A stretch of DNA of 64,000 nucleotides from Deltaproteobacteria bacterium (GTDB taxonomy: Bacteria > Desulfobacterota > Binatia > HRBIN30 > JACQVA1). Each line of letters starts with the position of its first letter. The first letter of the stretch is position 1. The DNA is taken from NCBI GenBank assembly GCA_016178705.1, contig JACOST010000011.1, forward strand, positions 186,001 to 250,000. The letters run 5' to 3'. This document shows positions 47,448-56,425 of the stretch, piece by piece. The notes beneath the pieces were generated by a model. The model was not told where the DNA came from. It was given only the letters and a program-made list of their open reading frames with translations, and did not search any database. The position numbers and the translations under genes were made by a program.

Positions 47448-50015
47448 ATGCCCGACACTACTCAACTGAACGATTGGCGCGCGATCCTGCAGCGGCTCGC
47501 CATCGGGATCGTGCTCGCGGCGGCGGTGATCGTGGCCGCGCGGGCCGCTGGCCGCATCGGCAGCGCCGTCCCCGGGTTCTGCCTGTCGGAAGACCTCCGG
47601 TTCATGCGGGTTGGTGATCCCGTTTGGCCTGCTCTGCAACACGGGCTGTTCAAAGCGCGTGACCGAGTCGTCGGGCTGATGGTGGATGATCACGTTCGAC
47701 GACTCCATCACCCCAGCGAACTGGTCGACCTGGTCGCTGGCCTACCCGTGGGAACCGCGGTTACGTACGAAGTCGAGCGGGGATCCGAACGAGTGGCGGT
47801 GACGGTTCCGACCGCGCGTTTCTCAGTGCTGAGTTTTCTTGCGGTATACGGCTGCGCGGTCGCGCCGACGTTGATAGCGTTGGCGCTGGCCTTGTGGGCG
47901 GTGCGGCGGCAATCGCAACACCCGGCCGCGGCGCGTTTCCTGGTGCTGACCGTGGTCTCCTATGCTGGCGGCCTCGCGTTGTGTGAGAGCGCGATCGATG
48001 GTCGCTTCGGTCGGTTGTTCTCGCTGTCGTTCTACGTACTCGCGGCCGCGTTCATAAACCTCGCTCTCGATTTCCCGCGACGACGCGCGATCGTAGCGCG
48101 CTGGCCCTGGCTCCCGGGCGCGAATCTCGCGCTCTGGACGGCACTCGGCCTGTGGGTCAATACCCACTCGTTCCACAACGCCGACGTGCGCGCCGCATGG
48201 GCCGATATGGACGGCTTGCTGATGGCGAGCAGCATGATTTTCCTCGGGGCCGCTACCGCTTACAGCTATTGGGTATGGGACGATCGTGAGGCACGCGAGC
48301 GCGCGCGGGTCGCGTTGATCGGATACGCCGCCGTGCCGCCGATGCTGGGGGTCATGATGCTGCCCGGCTATCTCACCGGTGCGGTGTTACCGGCCAACTT
48401 GTTTTTCCCGCTGACCCTGGTGATGAACGCATGCCTCGCCTACGCGATCGTGCGCGGGAACGTTTTCGAGCTGCGCCATGTGCTGCGCCGCGGCTCGCTC
48501 ACCGGCGCGCTGGGTGTGTTCTGGGCGGTGGTGTTCTTCACCGCCGCGATTGTGGTGGATGAGTTCATGACTGCGGGCAGCCCACTGGGTCGCGCGGTAC
48601 AAGCGGCGCTGGTGGTGACCGCCGGGTTGGGATTCGCCGCCACCCGTGTCGGATTGGAACGGCTCATCGATCGGTTCTTCTTCCGAACACGCGCCGTCTT
48701 CAAACCCGTCATCCACGAACTCAGCGCGAGCTTTACTCGGCTGCTGCGCGCCGAGGATGTGATGCAGCGAACGCAAGCCATCGTGCAAGACAAACTGGGT
48801 GCGACGCATCTTGAGGTCATCAGTCTCGACGCGACAGCACCCACCACCACGCTGCCCGTGCAACCGCTGTTCAGCGCGCTACGTGAGGGCGCGCGGCCCA
48901 TCGCACGCGGCACGGACGCGGCGGCAACTCGCATCCTCGAGGCGTGCGGCGCCGAGGTCGCGGTGCCCATTGCCTTCGAAGGACAATTGCGCGCGGTCAT
49001 GCTGCTCGGGCGCAAACGCAGCGGCGAGTTGTATACGTCGGAGGACCTCGACCTGCTGGCAACGATCGCCAACCAGGCGGCGAGCGCGCTGGAGAATGCC
49101 GCGTCCTTCGAGCAACTCGATCGCTTGCGGCAGAACTTGGAAGCCGAAGTGGAAGCGCGCACGCGCGAATTGAAGGACGCGCAGTCGCAACTCGTGCAGG
49201 CGGAGAAAATGGCGTCGCTCGGGCAGTTGGTCGCGGGCGTCGCGCACGAGCTGAACAACCCGCTCGCTGCCGTCGACGGCAATCTGGCCGTGCTCCACGA
49301 CTATGTCAGTCGCCTGCGCGAGGCGCTGCGCGCGTATGAACAGACGGCGCCTGCGGCCACCGAGGCGTTCGCCGCGGTCCGTCGCCAACTCGAACTAGAC
49401 GTGGTGTTGGGCGACATCGATCACTTGCTCGCCACCTGCACAGAAGGCAGCAACCGAGCCCGGCGCATCGTCCGCGACCTGCGCACCTTCTCCCGTCTCG
49501 ATGAAGCCGAACTCAAACGCGTCGACCTCAACGAGGCGATTGACATCACGCTCAACCTGCTCCGTCACCGCGTCTGCGGCACCGTCCGCGTCGAGACCAC
49601 CCTAGCTCCGGTACCGCCCGTGGAGTGCTACGCCAGCCAAGTCAACCAAGTGTTTCTGAATCTGCTCACCAATGCGTTCGACGCCGTCGAAGCTGGCGAG
49701 GGTGGGCTGGTACACATCGCCACGCGCCCGTATCGCAACGGGGCCGACGCGGTCGAGATCGAAGTCCATGATACGGGCCCCGGCATTCCGCCCGAGCTGC
49801 GCGCCCGCATCTTCGATCCGTTCTTTACTACCAAGCCGGTGGGCAAGGGCACCGGGTTAGGGCTGAGCATTTCGTACTCAATCGTCGCCAAGCATGGCGG
49901 CCAACTGTGGCTCGATCCAGACTCGTCATCCGGCTGCACGTTTCATGTCGTGCTGCCGACCCGCCCGCGAGCGGAACCGGCCAAGGCCGCCGCTAGCCAG
50001 CCGACCACACTCTAG
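47448..50015 (+). CDS. Membrane sensor histidine kinase with GAF domain
   Basis: 855 residues. An N-terminal membrane segment (AIGIVLAAAVIVAARAAG) precedes an extracytoplasmic PDZ-like stretch (RVGDPVWPALQHGLFKARDR). Several further membrane helices follow, to about residue 400. A GAF domain spans about 420-545 (TRILEACGAEVAVPIAFEGQ, LYTSEDLDLLATIANQAASA). The HisKA helix VAGVAHELNNPLAAVDGNLA carries the phosphoacceptor His near residue 600. The catalytic domain has N (NQVFLNLLTNAFDAVEAGEG), G1 (EVHDTGPGIPPEL), F and G2 (TGLGLSISYSIV) boxes. The response regulator gene follows 15 bases later. Confidence 0.9.
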   Translation: MPDTTQLNDWRAILQRLAIGIVLAAAVIVAARAAGRIGSAVPGFCLSEDLRFMRVGDPVWPALQHGLFKARDRVVGLMVDDHVRRLHHPSELVDLVAGLPVGTAVTYEVERGSERVAVTVPTARFSVLSFLAVYGCAVAPTLIALALALWAVRRQSQHPAAARFLVLTVVSYAGGLALCESAIDGRFGRLFSLSFYVLAAAFINLALDFPRRRAIVARWPWLPGANLALWTALGLWVNTHSFHNADVRAAWADMDGLLMASSMIFLGAATAYSYWVWDDREARERARVALIGYAAVPPMLGVMMLPGYLTGAVLPANLFFPLTLVMNACLAYAIVRGNVFELRHVLRRGSLTGALGVFWAVVFFTAAIVVDEFMTAGSPLGRAVQAALVVTAGLGFAATRVGLERLIDRFFFRTRAVFKPVIHELSASFTRLLRAEDVMQRTQAIVQDKLGATHLEVISLDATAPTTTLPVQPLFSALREGARPIARGTDAAATRILEACGAEVAVPIAFEGQLRAVMLLGRKRSGELYTSEDLDLLATIANQAASALENAASFEQLDRLRQNLEAEVEARTRELKDAQSQLVQAEKMASLGQLVAGVAHELNNPLAAVDGNLAVLHDYVSRLREALRAYEQTAPAATEAFAAVRRQLELDVVLGDIDHLLATCTEGSNRARRIVRDLRTFSRLDEAELKRVDLNEAIDITLNLLRHRVCGTVRVETTLAPVPPVECYASQVNQVFLNLLTNAFDAVEAGEGGLVHIATRPYRNGADAVEIEVHDTGPGIPPELRARIFDPFFTTKPVGKGTGLGLSISYSIVAKHGGQLWLDPDSSSGCTFHVVLPTRPRAEPAKAAASQPTTL

Positions 50016-50030
50016 GATAGAGAACCCCGC

Positions 50031-51485
50031 GTGGCGCATGAGGGGGCCAGCGGCGTCGCCGCCAGCGAGCAGCGACCGCGCATCCTAGTGGTGGAAGACG
50101 ATCGCAGCGTGCTCGATACGGTGGTGCGCACGCTGCGGCTCGATCACTACGAGATTCTCGCGGCGTTGAGCGGTGAAGAGGCTTTGCGCCTGCTCGAGAC
50201 CCACGGCGAGGTGGCCGTCATCATCGCTGACCAGCGCATGCCCGGCATGAGCGGTACCGATTTCCTGCACCGCACGATCGATCGCTATCCCGACACGATC
50301 CGCGTCATCCTGACCGGCTACACCGACATCGAGTCGCTGGTCGAGGCGATCAACGCCGGGCGCGTCTATCGGTACCTCACCAAGCCGTGGGAGACGCCGG
50401 AGCTGCGCATGACCGTGCGCAACGCCATCGAGGCCTACACGCTCGTGCTGGAGAACAAGCGCCTCACCCGCGAGCTGCGCGAGGCGAACGAGCGGCTGCG
50501 CGGTGAGGTCAACGTCCTGCGTCGGGACGCGGTGGCACGCTATCAAGCTGAGAACCTGATCGGGACCAGTGCGGCGATGCAAGCGGTTCACCGCCTGGTG
50601 CAGCGCGCCGCCGCGAGCGAGATTCCGGTGTTGATCGCGGGCGAAACCGGCACCGGCAAGGAACTGATCGCGCAAGCCATCCACTACGCGGGGCCGCGCC
50701 ACGATGCGCTGTTCGTGCCGCAGAACTGCGCCGCGGTGCCGCATGAGTTGCTGGAGAGCATTCTGTTCGGGCACCGCAAGGGTGCCTTCACGGGTGCCGC
50801 CAGCGATCAAAAGGGTCTGTTCGAAGTGGCGGATGGTGGCACCATTTTCCTCGACGAGATCGGCGAGATGAGTCCGGCAATGCAAGCCAAGCTGCTGCGC
50901 GTGCTGCAGGAAGGTGAGTACCTGCGCGTCGGCGACACCGCCGCGCGCCGCGTCGACGTGCGCGTGATTTCGGCCACCAATCGTAATCTCGCGCAAGAGA
51001 TCCGCGCCGGCCACTTTCGCGAGGATCTCTACTACCGCATCAATACGTTTGAGATCGCGGTGCCACCTCTGCGCGATCGGCGTGAGGACATTCCGCTGTT
51101 GGCCACGCACATCCTCGCGGAATGGGAGCGCGAGAGTGGGCACCGGCTCAACGGGATCAGCGACGAGGCGATGGAGGCGTTGACGGAATACGCCTTCCCC
51201 GGCAACGTCCGCGAATTACAGAACGAGATCAAACGTGCGGCCACTCTCGCCGACGACGGCGAGCCGATCGTCAGGAGTCTGTTGTCGGCGCGGCTGCAGC
51301 AATCGGCGGCCGACGATGTCAGCACCGATCTGCGCGCCGCCGTCCGTGAATTCGAGCGCCAGTTCCTCACCACGCTCCTCAACCGCAACCAGTCGAATAT
51401 TTCGCAGACGGCTCGCGATCTGGGGATGACCCGTGCGGGCCTCCAGCGCAAACTCAAGGAACTGAGCATTGCGGTCGAGCGATAA
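50031..51485 (+). CDS. NtrC-family sigma-54-dependent response regulator
   Basis: 484 residues from a GTG start. The receiver domain (about 18-135) has [16 protein letters not shown] with the acidic pair, [12 protein letters not shown] with the phosphoacceptor Asp near 66, and a YLTKPW end. The AAA+ domain has [20 protein letters not shown] (Walker A), [18 protein letters not shown] (the GAFTGA loop that contacts sigma-54) and [12 protein letters not shown] (Walker B). A Fis-type helix-turn-helix closes it ([20 protein letters not shown]). It would activate sigma-54 promoters on signal from the adjacent kinase; targets are not shown here. Confidence 0.93.
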   Translation: MAHEGASGVAASEQRPRILVVEDDRSVLDTVVRTLRLDHYEILAALSGEEALRLLETHGEVAVIIADQRMPGMSGTDFLHRTIDRYPDTIRVILTGYTDIESLVEAINAGRVYRYLTKPWETPELRMTVRNAIEAYTLVLENKRLTRELREANERLRGEVNVLRRDAVARYQAENLIGTSAAMQAVHRLVQRAAASEIPVLIAGETGTGKELIAQAIHYAGPRHDALFVPQNCAAVPHELLESILFGHRKGAFTGAASDQKGLFEVADGGTIFLDEIGEMSPAMQAKLLRVLQEGEYLRVGDTAARRVDVRVISATNRNLAQEIRAGHFREDLYYRINTFEIAVPPLRDRREDIPLLATHILAEWERESGHRLNGISDEAMEALTEYAFPGNVRELQNEIKRAATLADDGEPIVRSLLSARLQQSAADDVSTDLRAAVREFERQFLTTLLNRNQSNISQTARDLGMTRAGLQRKLKELSIAVER

Positions 51486-51653
51486 CGACCTGCCAATTTC
51501 GCGAAGCACCCTGCTACCTCGGCGTGGCAGGGACAGCCGTTGGTCGCTGGCGTGGTGATGCGCCCGGAGTGGGCGCTCCGCATGGCACCGTTCTTGGGTT
51601 CACTCCTGGATGGTTGATTCCGGCACGGGATCACCGGAACGAAGGGAGTACCG

Positions 51654-51830
51654 ATGGCATATCACGCTGAAGGCTACGTCACACCGCGCGAGTTTCCCGT
51701 GAGCGAAGACGACGTGTCGACCGCGCCCAGTCCCTTGATCGGCTGCGTCGCCGGAGTGCTGCTGAGCGCGGCGTTGTGGGTCGTGATCGGCTGTGGGGTC
51801 GTGGTCCTGCGCCTCCTCAAGCTCGGCTGA
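51654..51830 (+). CDS. 58-residue single-pass membrane microprotein
   Basis: Starts at ATG 51654 with GAAGGGAG 6 bases upstream and ends TGA 51830. The product begins MAYHAEGYVTPREFPVSEDD and then has one long hydrophobic segment, LIGCVAGVLLSAALWVVIGC, ending in a basic tail RLLKLG. It lies downstream of the sigma-54 regulator on the same strand. No family recognised; a stress- or regulon-linked membrane peptide is possible. Confidence 0.55.
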   Translation: MAYHAEGYVTPREFPVSEDDVSTAPSPLIGCVAGVLLSAALWVVIGCGVVVLRLLKLG

Positions 51831-51840
51831 AAAACGTTCT

Positions 51841-51877
51841 GCGTACGTCGGCGCCGCCATCGGAGGCAGACGTACGC
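51841..51877 (+). terminator. Long-loop hairpin after the microprotein gene
   Basis: GCGTACGTC (51841-51849) pairs perfectly with GACGTACGC (51869-51877) across a 19-base loop. It begins 11 bases after the stop codon. No T-run, so it may be a terminator of the microprotein transcript or an operator-like palindrome. Confidence 0.35.
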
Positions 51878-51925
51878 GCGTGCTCGTAGTCCCGCTTGCG
51901 AGTCCCCACTCTTGCGCAACGGCGG

Positions 51926-51947
51926 TGCTCTTCATATGAGAAGAGCA
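51926..51947 (+). promoter_or_regulatory. Perfect inverted repeat upstream of the PTS IIA gene
   Basis: TGCTCTTC (51926-51933), spacer ATATGA, GAAGAGCA (51940-51947). The symmetry and location 74 bases before the IIA start suit a dimeric regulator site; a terminator is less likely without T-run. Confidence 0.35.
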
Positions 51948-52020
51948 TCGTGCTGAGTTGCGTGCATCGTGCTTGTTCCCGCCCAACGGCCGACTTTTGG
52001 GCGCGTAGGACACCACGTTG

Positions 52021-52494
52021 ATGGCGGCACGGGTGAACGACGGGCTGGCGTTGGCGCCGGTAATCGTGCGCGACCCGTGGACTGGGTTCGATGATGCGGT
52101 GCGCGGCTTGGTACGTGAGTTGGTGACGGCCGACCATCTCGCCGCCGCTCTTGCGGATCGCGCGGCGCACGCGGTCATCGAACGCGAAGCGATGGCGAGT
52201 ACCGCGTTGGTCGAGATCGGCGTCAGCATCCCGCACGCGCGCCTGCCGGGCGTAAACGGCATCGTGGCCGCGTTGGCGGTATCGCCGGCTGCCGTGTACT
52301 ACGCCCACGCCCAAGTCCCGATCACGATCATGACGCTCGTGCTCTCGTCGCCGTCGTTGAGTGGCGAGCACTTGAACTTCCTCTCAGCGCTGTCGCTCCT
52401 GTTGCAGTCGGAGGCTACCCGTATCGCGCTCCGCAACACCGCGACCGCGGCGCAGCTCTTTGAGTACGTGAGCGCGCACGAACGCTTTCGCTAA
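52021..52494 (+). CDS. PTS EIIA-2 family protein (PtsN-like)
   Basis: 157 residues from ATG 52021. The EIIA type-2 fold shows EREAMASTALVEIGVSIPHA (with the phosphoacceptor His in SIPHARLPG), and a helical ITIMTLVLSSPSLSGEHLNF, then LRNTATAAQLFEYVSAHE. No EIIB or EIIC genes are nearby, so it is more likely a regulatory PTS-Ntr protein than part of a sugar importer. Its position behind an NtrC-type regulator fits that idea. The gene stops 61 bases before selC. Confidence 0.8.
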   Translation: MAARVNDGLALAPVIVRDPWTGFDDAVRGLVRELVTADHLAAALADRAAHAVIEREAMASTALVEIGVSIPHARLPGVNGIVAALAVSPAAVYYAHAQVPITIMTLVLSSPSLSGEHLNFLSALSLLLQSEATRIALRNTATAAQLFEYVSAHERFR

Positions 52495-52555
52495 GATGGC
52501 CAGCGGCACCAGTGAGCGGCAAGCCATGCGACGATTCGCCAGCACTTCCCAACAT

Positions 52556-52650
52556 GGAGGAGGATGGGGCCCGGTGGCCTCCCCGGTCTTCAAAACCGCG
52601 TGGTCCCGGCTTGCCGGGACGGAGGGTTCGACTCCCTTCCTTCTCCGCCA
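52556..52650 (+). tRNA. selC: Selenocysteine tRNA (anticodon UCA)
   Basis: 95 nt, including the encoded CCA, the same length as E. coli selC. The 8-bp acceptor stem (GGAGGAGG with CCTTCTCC, one G-U pair) and 5-bp T stem around TTCGACT give the 8+5 architecture special to tRNA-Sec. The anticodon loop is CTTCAAA. The long variable arm is a perfect hairpin (GTCCCGGC-TT-GCCGGGAC). The D arm is long and GC-rich, also typical. It delivers Sec at UGA codons such as the one at 16050. Its 3' part serves as an integration site. Confidence 0.96.
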
Positions 52651-52652
52651 AT
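52588..52652 (+). repeat. Left attachment site (attL) within selC
   Basis: The 65 bases from the anticodon loop to two bases past CCA are identical to 58212-58276. The core begins at the anticodon loop, where tyrosine recombinases commonly exchange strands. Confidence 0.9.
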
Positions 52653-52741
52653 GCTTTGAGATCAGTGGCATAGATGGACTTCACTTCGCGAGCCGAGGGC
52701 TGCAGTCTGTGGATCTTGCGCAATGTTGCTACCGACTACTA

Positions 52742-52760
52742 ACGCGCCCCTTGAAGGCGC
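52742..52760. terminator. GC hairpin downstream of selC and of the STAND gene
   Basis: CGCGCC (52742-52747), loop CCTTGAA, GGCGCG (52755-52760), lying between selC and the convergent STAND gene. It could end transcripts from either side; no T-run. Confidence 0.35.
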
Positions 52761-52858
52761 GCGTCGCAACGGTCACGGAGTGCTTCTTTGTGGTCAGCTA
52801 CAGGAGCCTGAGATGACGCTCCCACGCTGTCGGGGACTATCGCACAACGCGAAAATCG

Positions 52859-55800
52859 TCAGCCGCCATCCTCAATCAACCTCCACCCATTCGCCTTGCA
52901 GCGCTCCAGCCAAGCAACCATTCTCGCGTTAGATGCGCGGGCATACGGGGACAGGGATTGGCCTGTCTCGCCATCATGAGTGGCGCACCACAACCGCAGG
53001 ATTACATCGCCTTCTCTGGCAGCCACCGAAACCGCATCGTTCCGCAGTCGCACCATCTCCCTCAGTCCGTACCAGAATTGAATCTGGAGGGGGCCGATTG
53101 TGGTCCGCTCTGAATCTGGTGTTCTCAGTTCAAGGATGGCGCTTAGATCTTCGTCACGAGGCCAGTGTGTTTCAACGGCGTCAAGCCGTAACCCAAGTGC
53201 TGCCGCCGCGCCAAGCAGGGACAAAGTCCGGACCCATGCATCAAGTTCCCCTTGGCGCGTGGTGGTCAGCTCCTTGATCACACGCTCTCGAAGGCTCGAT
53301 CGCAGAAAAGGCTCTCTCAAATCGGGTCGTAGCGTCACGCTCAGCGCGAGCAAACTGCCGGCTAAACCGCCCGTACTTGCCCCGGTCAGCACCTGGTAGT
53401 CAATCCATTCGTCTATTGCGATCCGCTTCAAGAAACGGTGGATCTCTTCGTCGGTAGCCTTAGTGGCGCACCGTAGGACATGGGACAGGTGCTGAATATT
53501 GCCGTTGGGTGGTTGCCATTCTTTTGGATCAGCTGTGCGTAGCAGCGCTAGGGCGGGTGCCAATACCAATTCCGATCGTCCCTTCTCGCTCGCAATTCGT
53601 TGGAATCGAGCTAAGGCATTGAGCGTGGTCGCATTGTCCTGCAACCGACTTCGCTGCCACCCCTCCTCATCCACATCCATGAAGACAGCGCTCCAGAGAT
53701 CGCGGGCGGTTGCGGCCGACAGAATGTTAACAAGTACATTGAGGGGGGCAATGGTAAACCGCTCCACGAGGCGGGGACGGTTTTCTTCTCTTCCGAGTTC
53801 GTCCGTCAACTTATCGAAGGCCCCTCTCAGCTCCTTTGTCTTCTCCGCATAGGCTAGGAACACTTGGACCTTCTCTAGTGGCGTAAGCAGGGCACGATCG
53901 ACGAGGCGGGTGCGGTTTTCTTCTCTTCCAAGTTCGTCCGTTAGTTTATCGAAGGCCGCTCTCAGCTCCCTTCCTCTCTGACGGCGTGTGGGGTGGGGCA
54001 TGAGGGCTGTCTTCTCGGCATAGGCCAGGAAGGATTGGAGATCTCCCAGCGGCGTAAGCAGGGCACGATCGACGAGGCGGGTGCGGTTTTCTTCTTTTCC
54101 GAGTTCGTCCGTTAGATTTTCGAAGGCCGCTTCCAGCTCCTTTGTTTTCTCAGCATAGGCTAGGAACACTCCTACGTTCTGCAGCGACGTGAGCAGGGCA
54201 CGATCGACGAGGCGGGTGCGGTTTTCTTCTCTTCCGAGTTCGCCCGCTAGCTGACCGAAGACCGTTTCCAGCTCCGGTGTTGTCTTCGCATAGGCCAAGA
54301 AGGACTGGAGCTGTTCCAGCGGCGTGAGCAGAGCACAATCGACGAGGCGGGTGCGGTTCGCACCGTCCGACAGAGCACGAAAGAAGTTGGTCAGAAGAGC
54401 TGGATCGTGCTTTTGTACCAGAGCAATCAGCGACTTCATCGTACCAAGATTCGGCAGCAGAAGTAACCGCTTCGAATCCTCCATCAACACGGTCAACATT
54501 TCCTTTGCTGGGGCAGACTGTTCGAATCCGGTCAACCGACTGACGAGTGTAATGCCACAGTACGGGTCCGCGCGGGCAATCAGTCGAAGCTCCGTTGCCG
54601 GGTCGACGGCGACAAAGGTGGCAGCGAGGAGAAGTCGGCCAAGCGCAGGGTGAGCCAGGCGATAACGGACATATTGCCCCTGGGCACCGGCCTGTTCTCG
54701 GAATACTAGGCCAAGGCGGCGACTGGCAACGTCGAAGCCCGCCTGTTGGTCGACCAGCGCGGCCTCGTTCAGGGACAACTCAAAGTCGGCGAGTACGGCC
54801 AGACGCATAAGATTACCAATTTCACCCACGCCCAATCTCTTCAGGTAGACCTCGCGAATTTCATCGACTGCGTCCTTCTCGGTCAGGACCCAGTTCTGTT
54901 TTGCCAGATCCGGAAGTCGTTTCAGCACCGCGGCGCTGAAGGCGATCAGGTCAGTCGTCGTGTCCGGGGATGTGGGGTCACCGCCGAAGGTACTGACCCA
55001 GCGGTCCAAGACCTCGAGTGGCGGTTCCACGATGGTAGAGGAGCCAGTCTTACGCCAGACCAGGCGCCGATAGACACCCCTTACCTCAATTTGGCGTGCC
55101 TTCAGTGGCACTGTCGGGATGTCGAGTCCGGTGATAGGGCTGCCGCGCCTGGTGTGCAATTCCCTGCCTACAAGCAGCAGTCGCGGGCGCTGGCTCGGGG
55201 TCAGCAGCCCCCAGGCCACCGCCAGCCTTTTCGCCAACCGCTCGTCGAGATGGATGTTGTCAAGAATGAACAGCACGCGAGGGTGGCCGAAGCGGACCAA
55301 GTCGTCCTCAAGGCCGTTCCCGGCTTCGAAGACCCGTTCGCCGAGCCGAGCCAGGTCCAGATAATAGGCCGGCCAACCCGCGCGGGTGGTCTCCAAGGCG
55401 AGCAACCAGGCCAGCACCGTCTTGCCCGAAGCACCGACCCCGCGCAGGAGAGCCCTACCCTCCTTCTCTAGAAGATCGAGAATGCGGTCGGCATCCTGTG
55501 GACGCTGAACCCACCCGCTCTCATACTCATCTGGCGAGGGAATGAATTCGGCCTGCGGGCTGTCGGGTGGCACGGCCGGCCGTACCAGCTCGAACCAACC
55601 AGGCAGGTCGGGGAGCCCCAATATCTCTACTCGGGTCCGGGCGAATTCAGGGCGCGCGAGTTCCTGGACAAGCTGGCCGCCGAAAACCAAATCGACGCGT
55701 TCCAGTACCAGCCCGGCTTCGTCCGCAAACCGTTGTCGCCACGTCCTCAGCTCGTCGGCGTCCGGTTGAATCGCGGGTTGGCCGGAGACAAAGACGAATC

Positions 55801-56107
55801 CAGACAGCTTTGGAGTTCGATCGCGAGCCTTCGCCACGTCTTCGCCAAGATGCTTCCAGATCTTTGATTTGCTCTTGCGGGTCGTTGCCTCAACTCCGTC
55901 GACGCGGCCATTGGGAAGAACGACGTAGGCGTCGGGCCAACCACAACGCGATTTGCCTCCAGGACTTAGCGCCCGGAAATCGAAGCGCGGAAAGCGATCG
56001 GGAAAGCGAAGGCGAGCATAGTCCTCAGCCACTCGCTGCATGTCCTCAGGTGTTAGGGTTTCAAGCCTTCGGGCAATCCGCGTTTCCAGATCCTTGCGTG
56101 AGTTCAA
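52859..56107 (-). CDS. Predicted nuclease-STAND NTPase with tandem repeats, candidate antiphage sensor
   Basis: 1082 residues from a TTG at 56107, chosen because AAGGGGG precedes it by six bases; the ATG at 56233 would add 42 unlikely residues. N-terminal region (to about 160): KSRCGWPDAYVVLPNGRVDG followed by VEATTRKSKSKIW resembles a restriction-endonuclease-like fold (D...ExT/K). Then a STAND-type NTPase: ALLRGVGASGKTVLAWLLAL (Walker A), PRVLFILDNIHLDERL (Walker B). From about residue 620 come five units of 45 residues with NRTRLVDRALLTPLEKVQVF as core, then a unique C-terminal domain. Effector-NTPase-repeat order is that of Avs-type defence proteins. Confidence 0.65.
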   Translation of the reverse strand: MNSRKDLETRIARRLETLTPEDMQRVAEDYARLRFPDRFPRFDFRALSPGGKSRCGWPDAYVVLPNGRVDGVEATTRKSKSKIWKHLGEDVAKARDRTPKLSGFVFVSGQPAIQPDADELRTWRQRFADEAGLVLERVDLVFGGQLVQELARPEFARTRVEILGLPDLPGWFELVRPAVPPDSPQAEFIPSPDEYESGWVQRPQDADRILDLLEKEGRALLRGVGASGKTVLAWLLALETTRAGWPAYYLDLARLGERVFEAGNGLEDDLVRFGHPRVLFILDNIHLDERLAKRLAVAWGLLTPSQRPRLLLVGRELHTRRGSPITGLDIPTVPLKARQIEVRGVYRRLVWRKTGSSTIVEPPLEVLDRWVSTFGGDPTSPDTTTDLIAFSAAVLKRLPDLAKQNWVLTEKDAVDEIREVYLKRLGVGEIGNLMRLAVLADFELSLNEAALVDQQAGFDVASRRLGLVFREQAGAQGQYVRYRLAHPALGRLLLAATFVAVDPATELRLIARADPYCGITLVSRLTGFEQSAPAKEMLTVLMEDSKRLLLLPNLGTMKSLIALVQKHDPALLTNFFRALSDGANRTRLVDCALLTPLEQLQSFLAYAKTTPELETVFGQLAGELGREENRTRLVDRALLTSLQNVGVFLAYAEKTKELEAAFENLTDELGKEENRTRLVDRALLTPLGDLQSFLAYAEKTALMPHPTRRQRGRELRAAFDKLTDELGREENRTRLVDRALLTPLEKVQVFLAYAEKTKELRGAFDKLTDELGREENRPRLVERFTIAPLNVLVNILSAATARDLWSAVFMDVDEEGWQRSRLQDNATTLNALARFQRIASEKGRSELVLAPALALLRTADPKEWQPPNGNIQHLSHVLRCATKATDEEIHRFLKRIAIDEWIDYQVLTGASTGGLAGSLLALSVTLRPDLREPFLRSSLRERVIKELTTTRQGELDAWVRTLSLLGAAAALGLRLDAVETHWPRDEDLSAILELRTPDSERTTIGPLQIQFWYGLREMVRLRNDAVSVAAREGDVILRLWCATHDGETGQSLSPYARASNARMVAWLERCKANGWRLIEDGG
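53760..54360 (-). repeat. 135-bp coding tandem repeats in the STAND gene
   Basis: The landmark GAGGCGG recurs at 53768, 53903, 54074, 54209 and 54344. Spacing is 135, 171, 135 and 135 bases, i.e. 45-residue units; the 171 interval holds a 36-base in-frame insertion encoding about MPHPTRRQRG. Units differ by a few bases, so the expansion is fairly recent. Confidence 0.9.
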
Positions 56108-56425
56108 GCGGAACCCCCTTGAGAACAACAAACTCAGCCGGCGATATCGTGGTGGCGAATCTCGACTTGACGTGGCAGCGGGACCTGAATCGCCGTTGCA
56201 GCGTTGCCACCAGCTGGAAGCAATTCCTATCATGTACAGCTTAGTTAGTTCTATCCCCTACAACGTGTGAGGTGTCGTTCATCGCAGCGCCGTCTTTTTT
56301 TTGGACCTACCGTGTCAGCAAGAGATCGAGCCAGATTGGGAGATTTTCGGAGCTGTTGTGCGCTTGTTGCTGTGAGTCTACGCAACCCAGAACAAGGCGC
56401 GTCTCGGGGGTGACGACAACGGCGA
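56108..56425. other. Intergenic region inside the selC island
   Basis: No reading frame supported here. It holds the leader of the STAND gene, and a T8 run at 56295-56302 (A8 on the coding strand of the STAND gene, possibly an upstream promoter element). Base composition is visibly less GC-rich than the chromosome around it. I see no hairpin next to the T-run, so no terminator is called. Confidence 0.4.

Noticed and set aside
51583-51598. Sigma-54-like promoter (TGGCAC-N5-TTGGG) before the 58-residue gene
   Set aside because: The -12 element lacks the invariant GC and the spacing match is partial; too weak to annotate.
52021-52494. Sugar-importing PTS
   Set aside because: Only an EIIA-type protein is present; no EIIB/EIIC or HPr, so a regulatory PTS-Ntr role is more likely.
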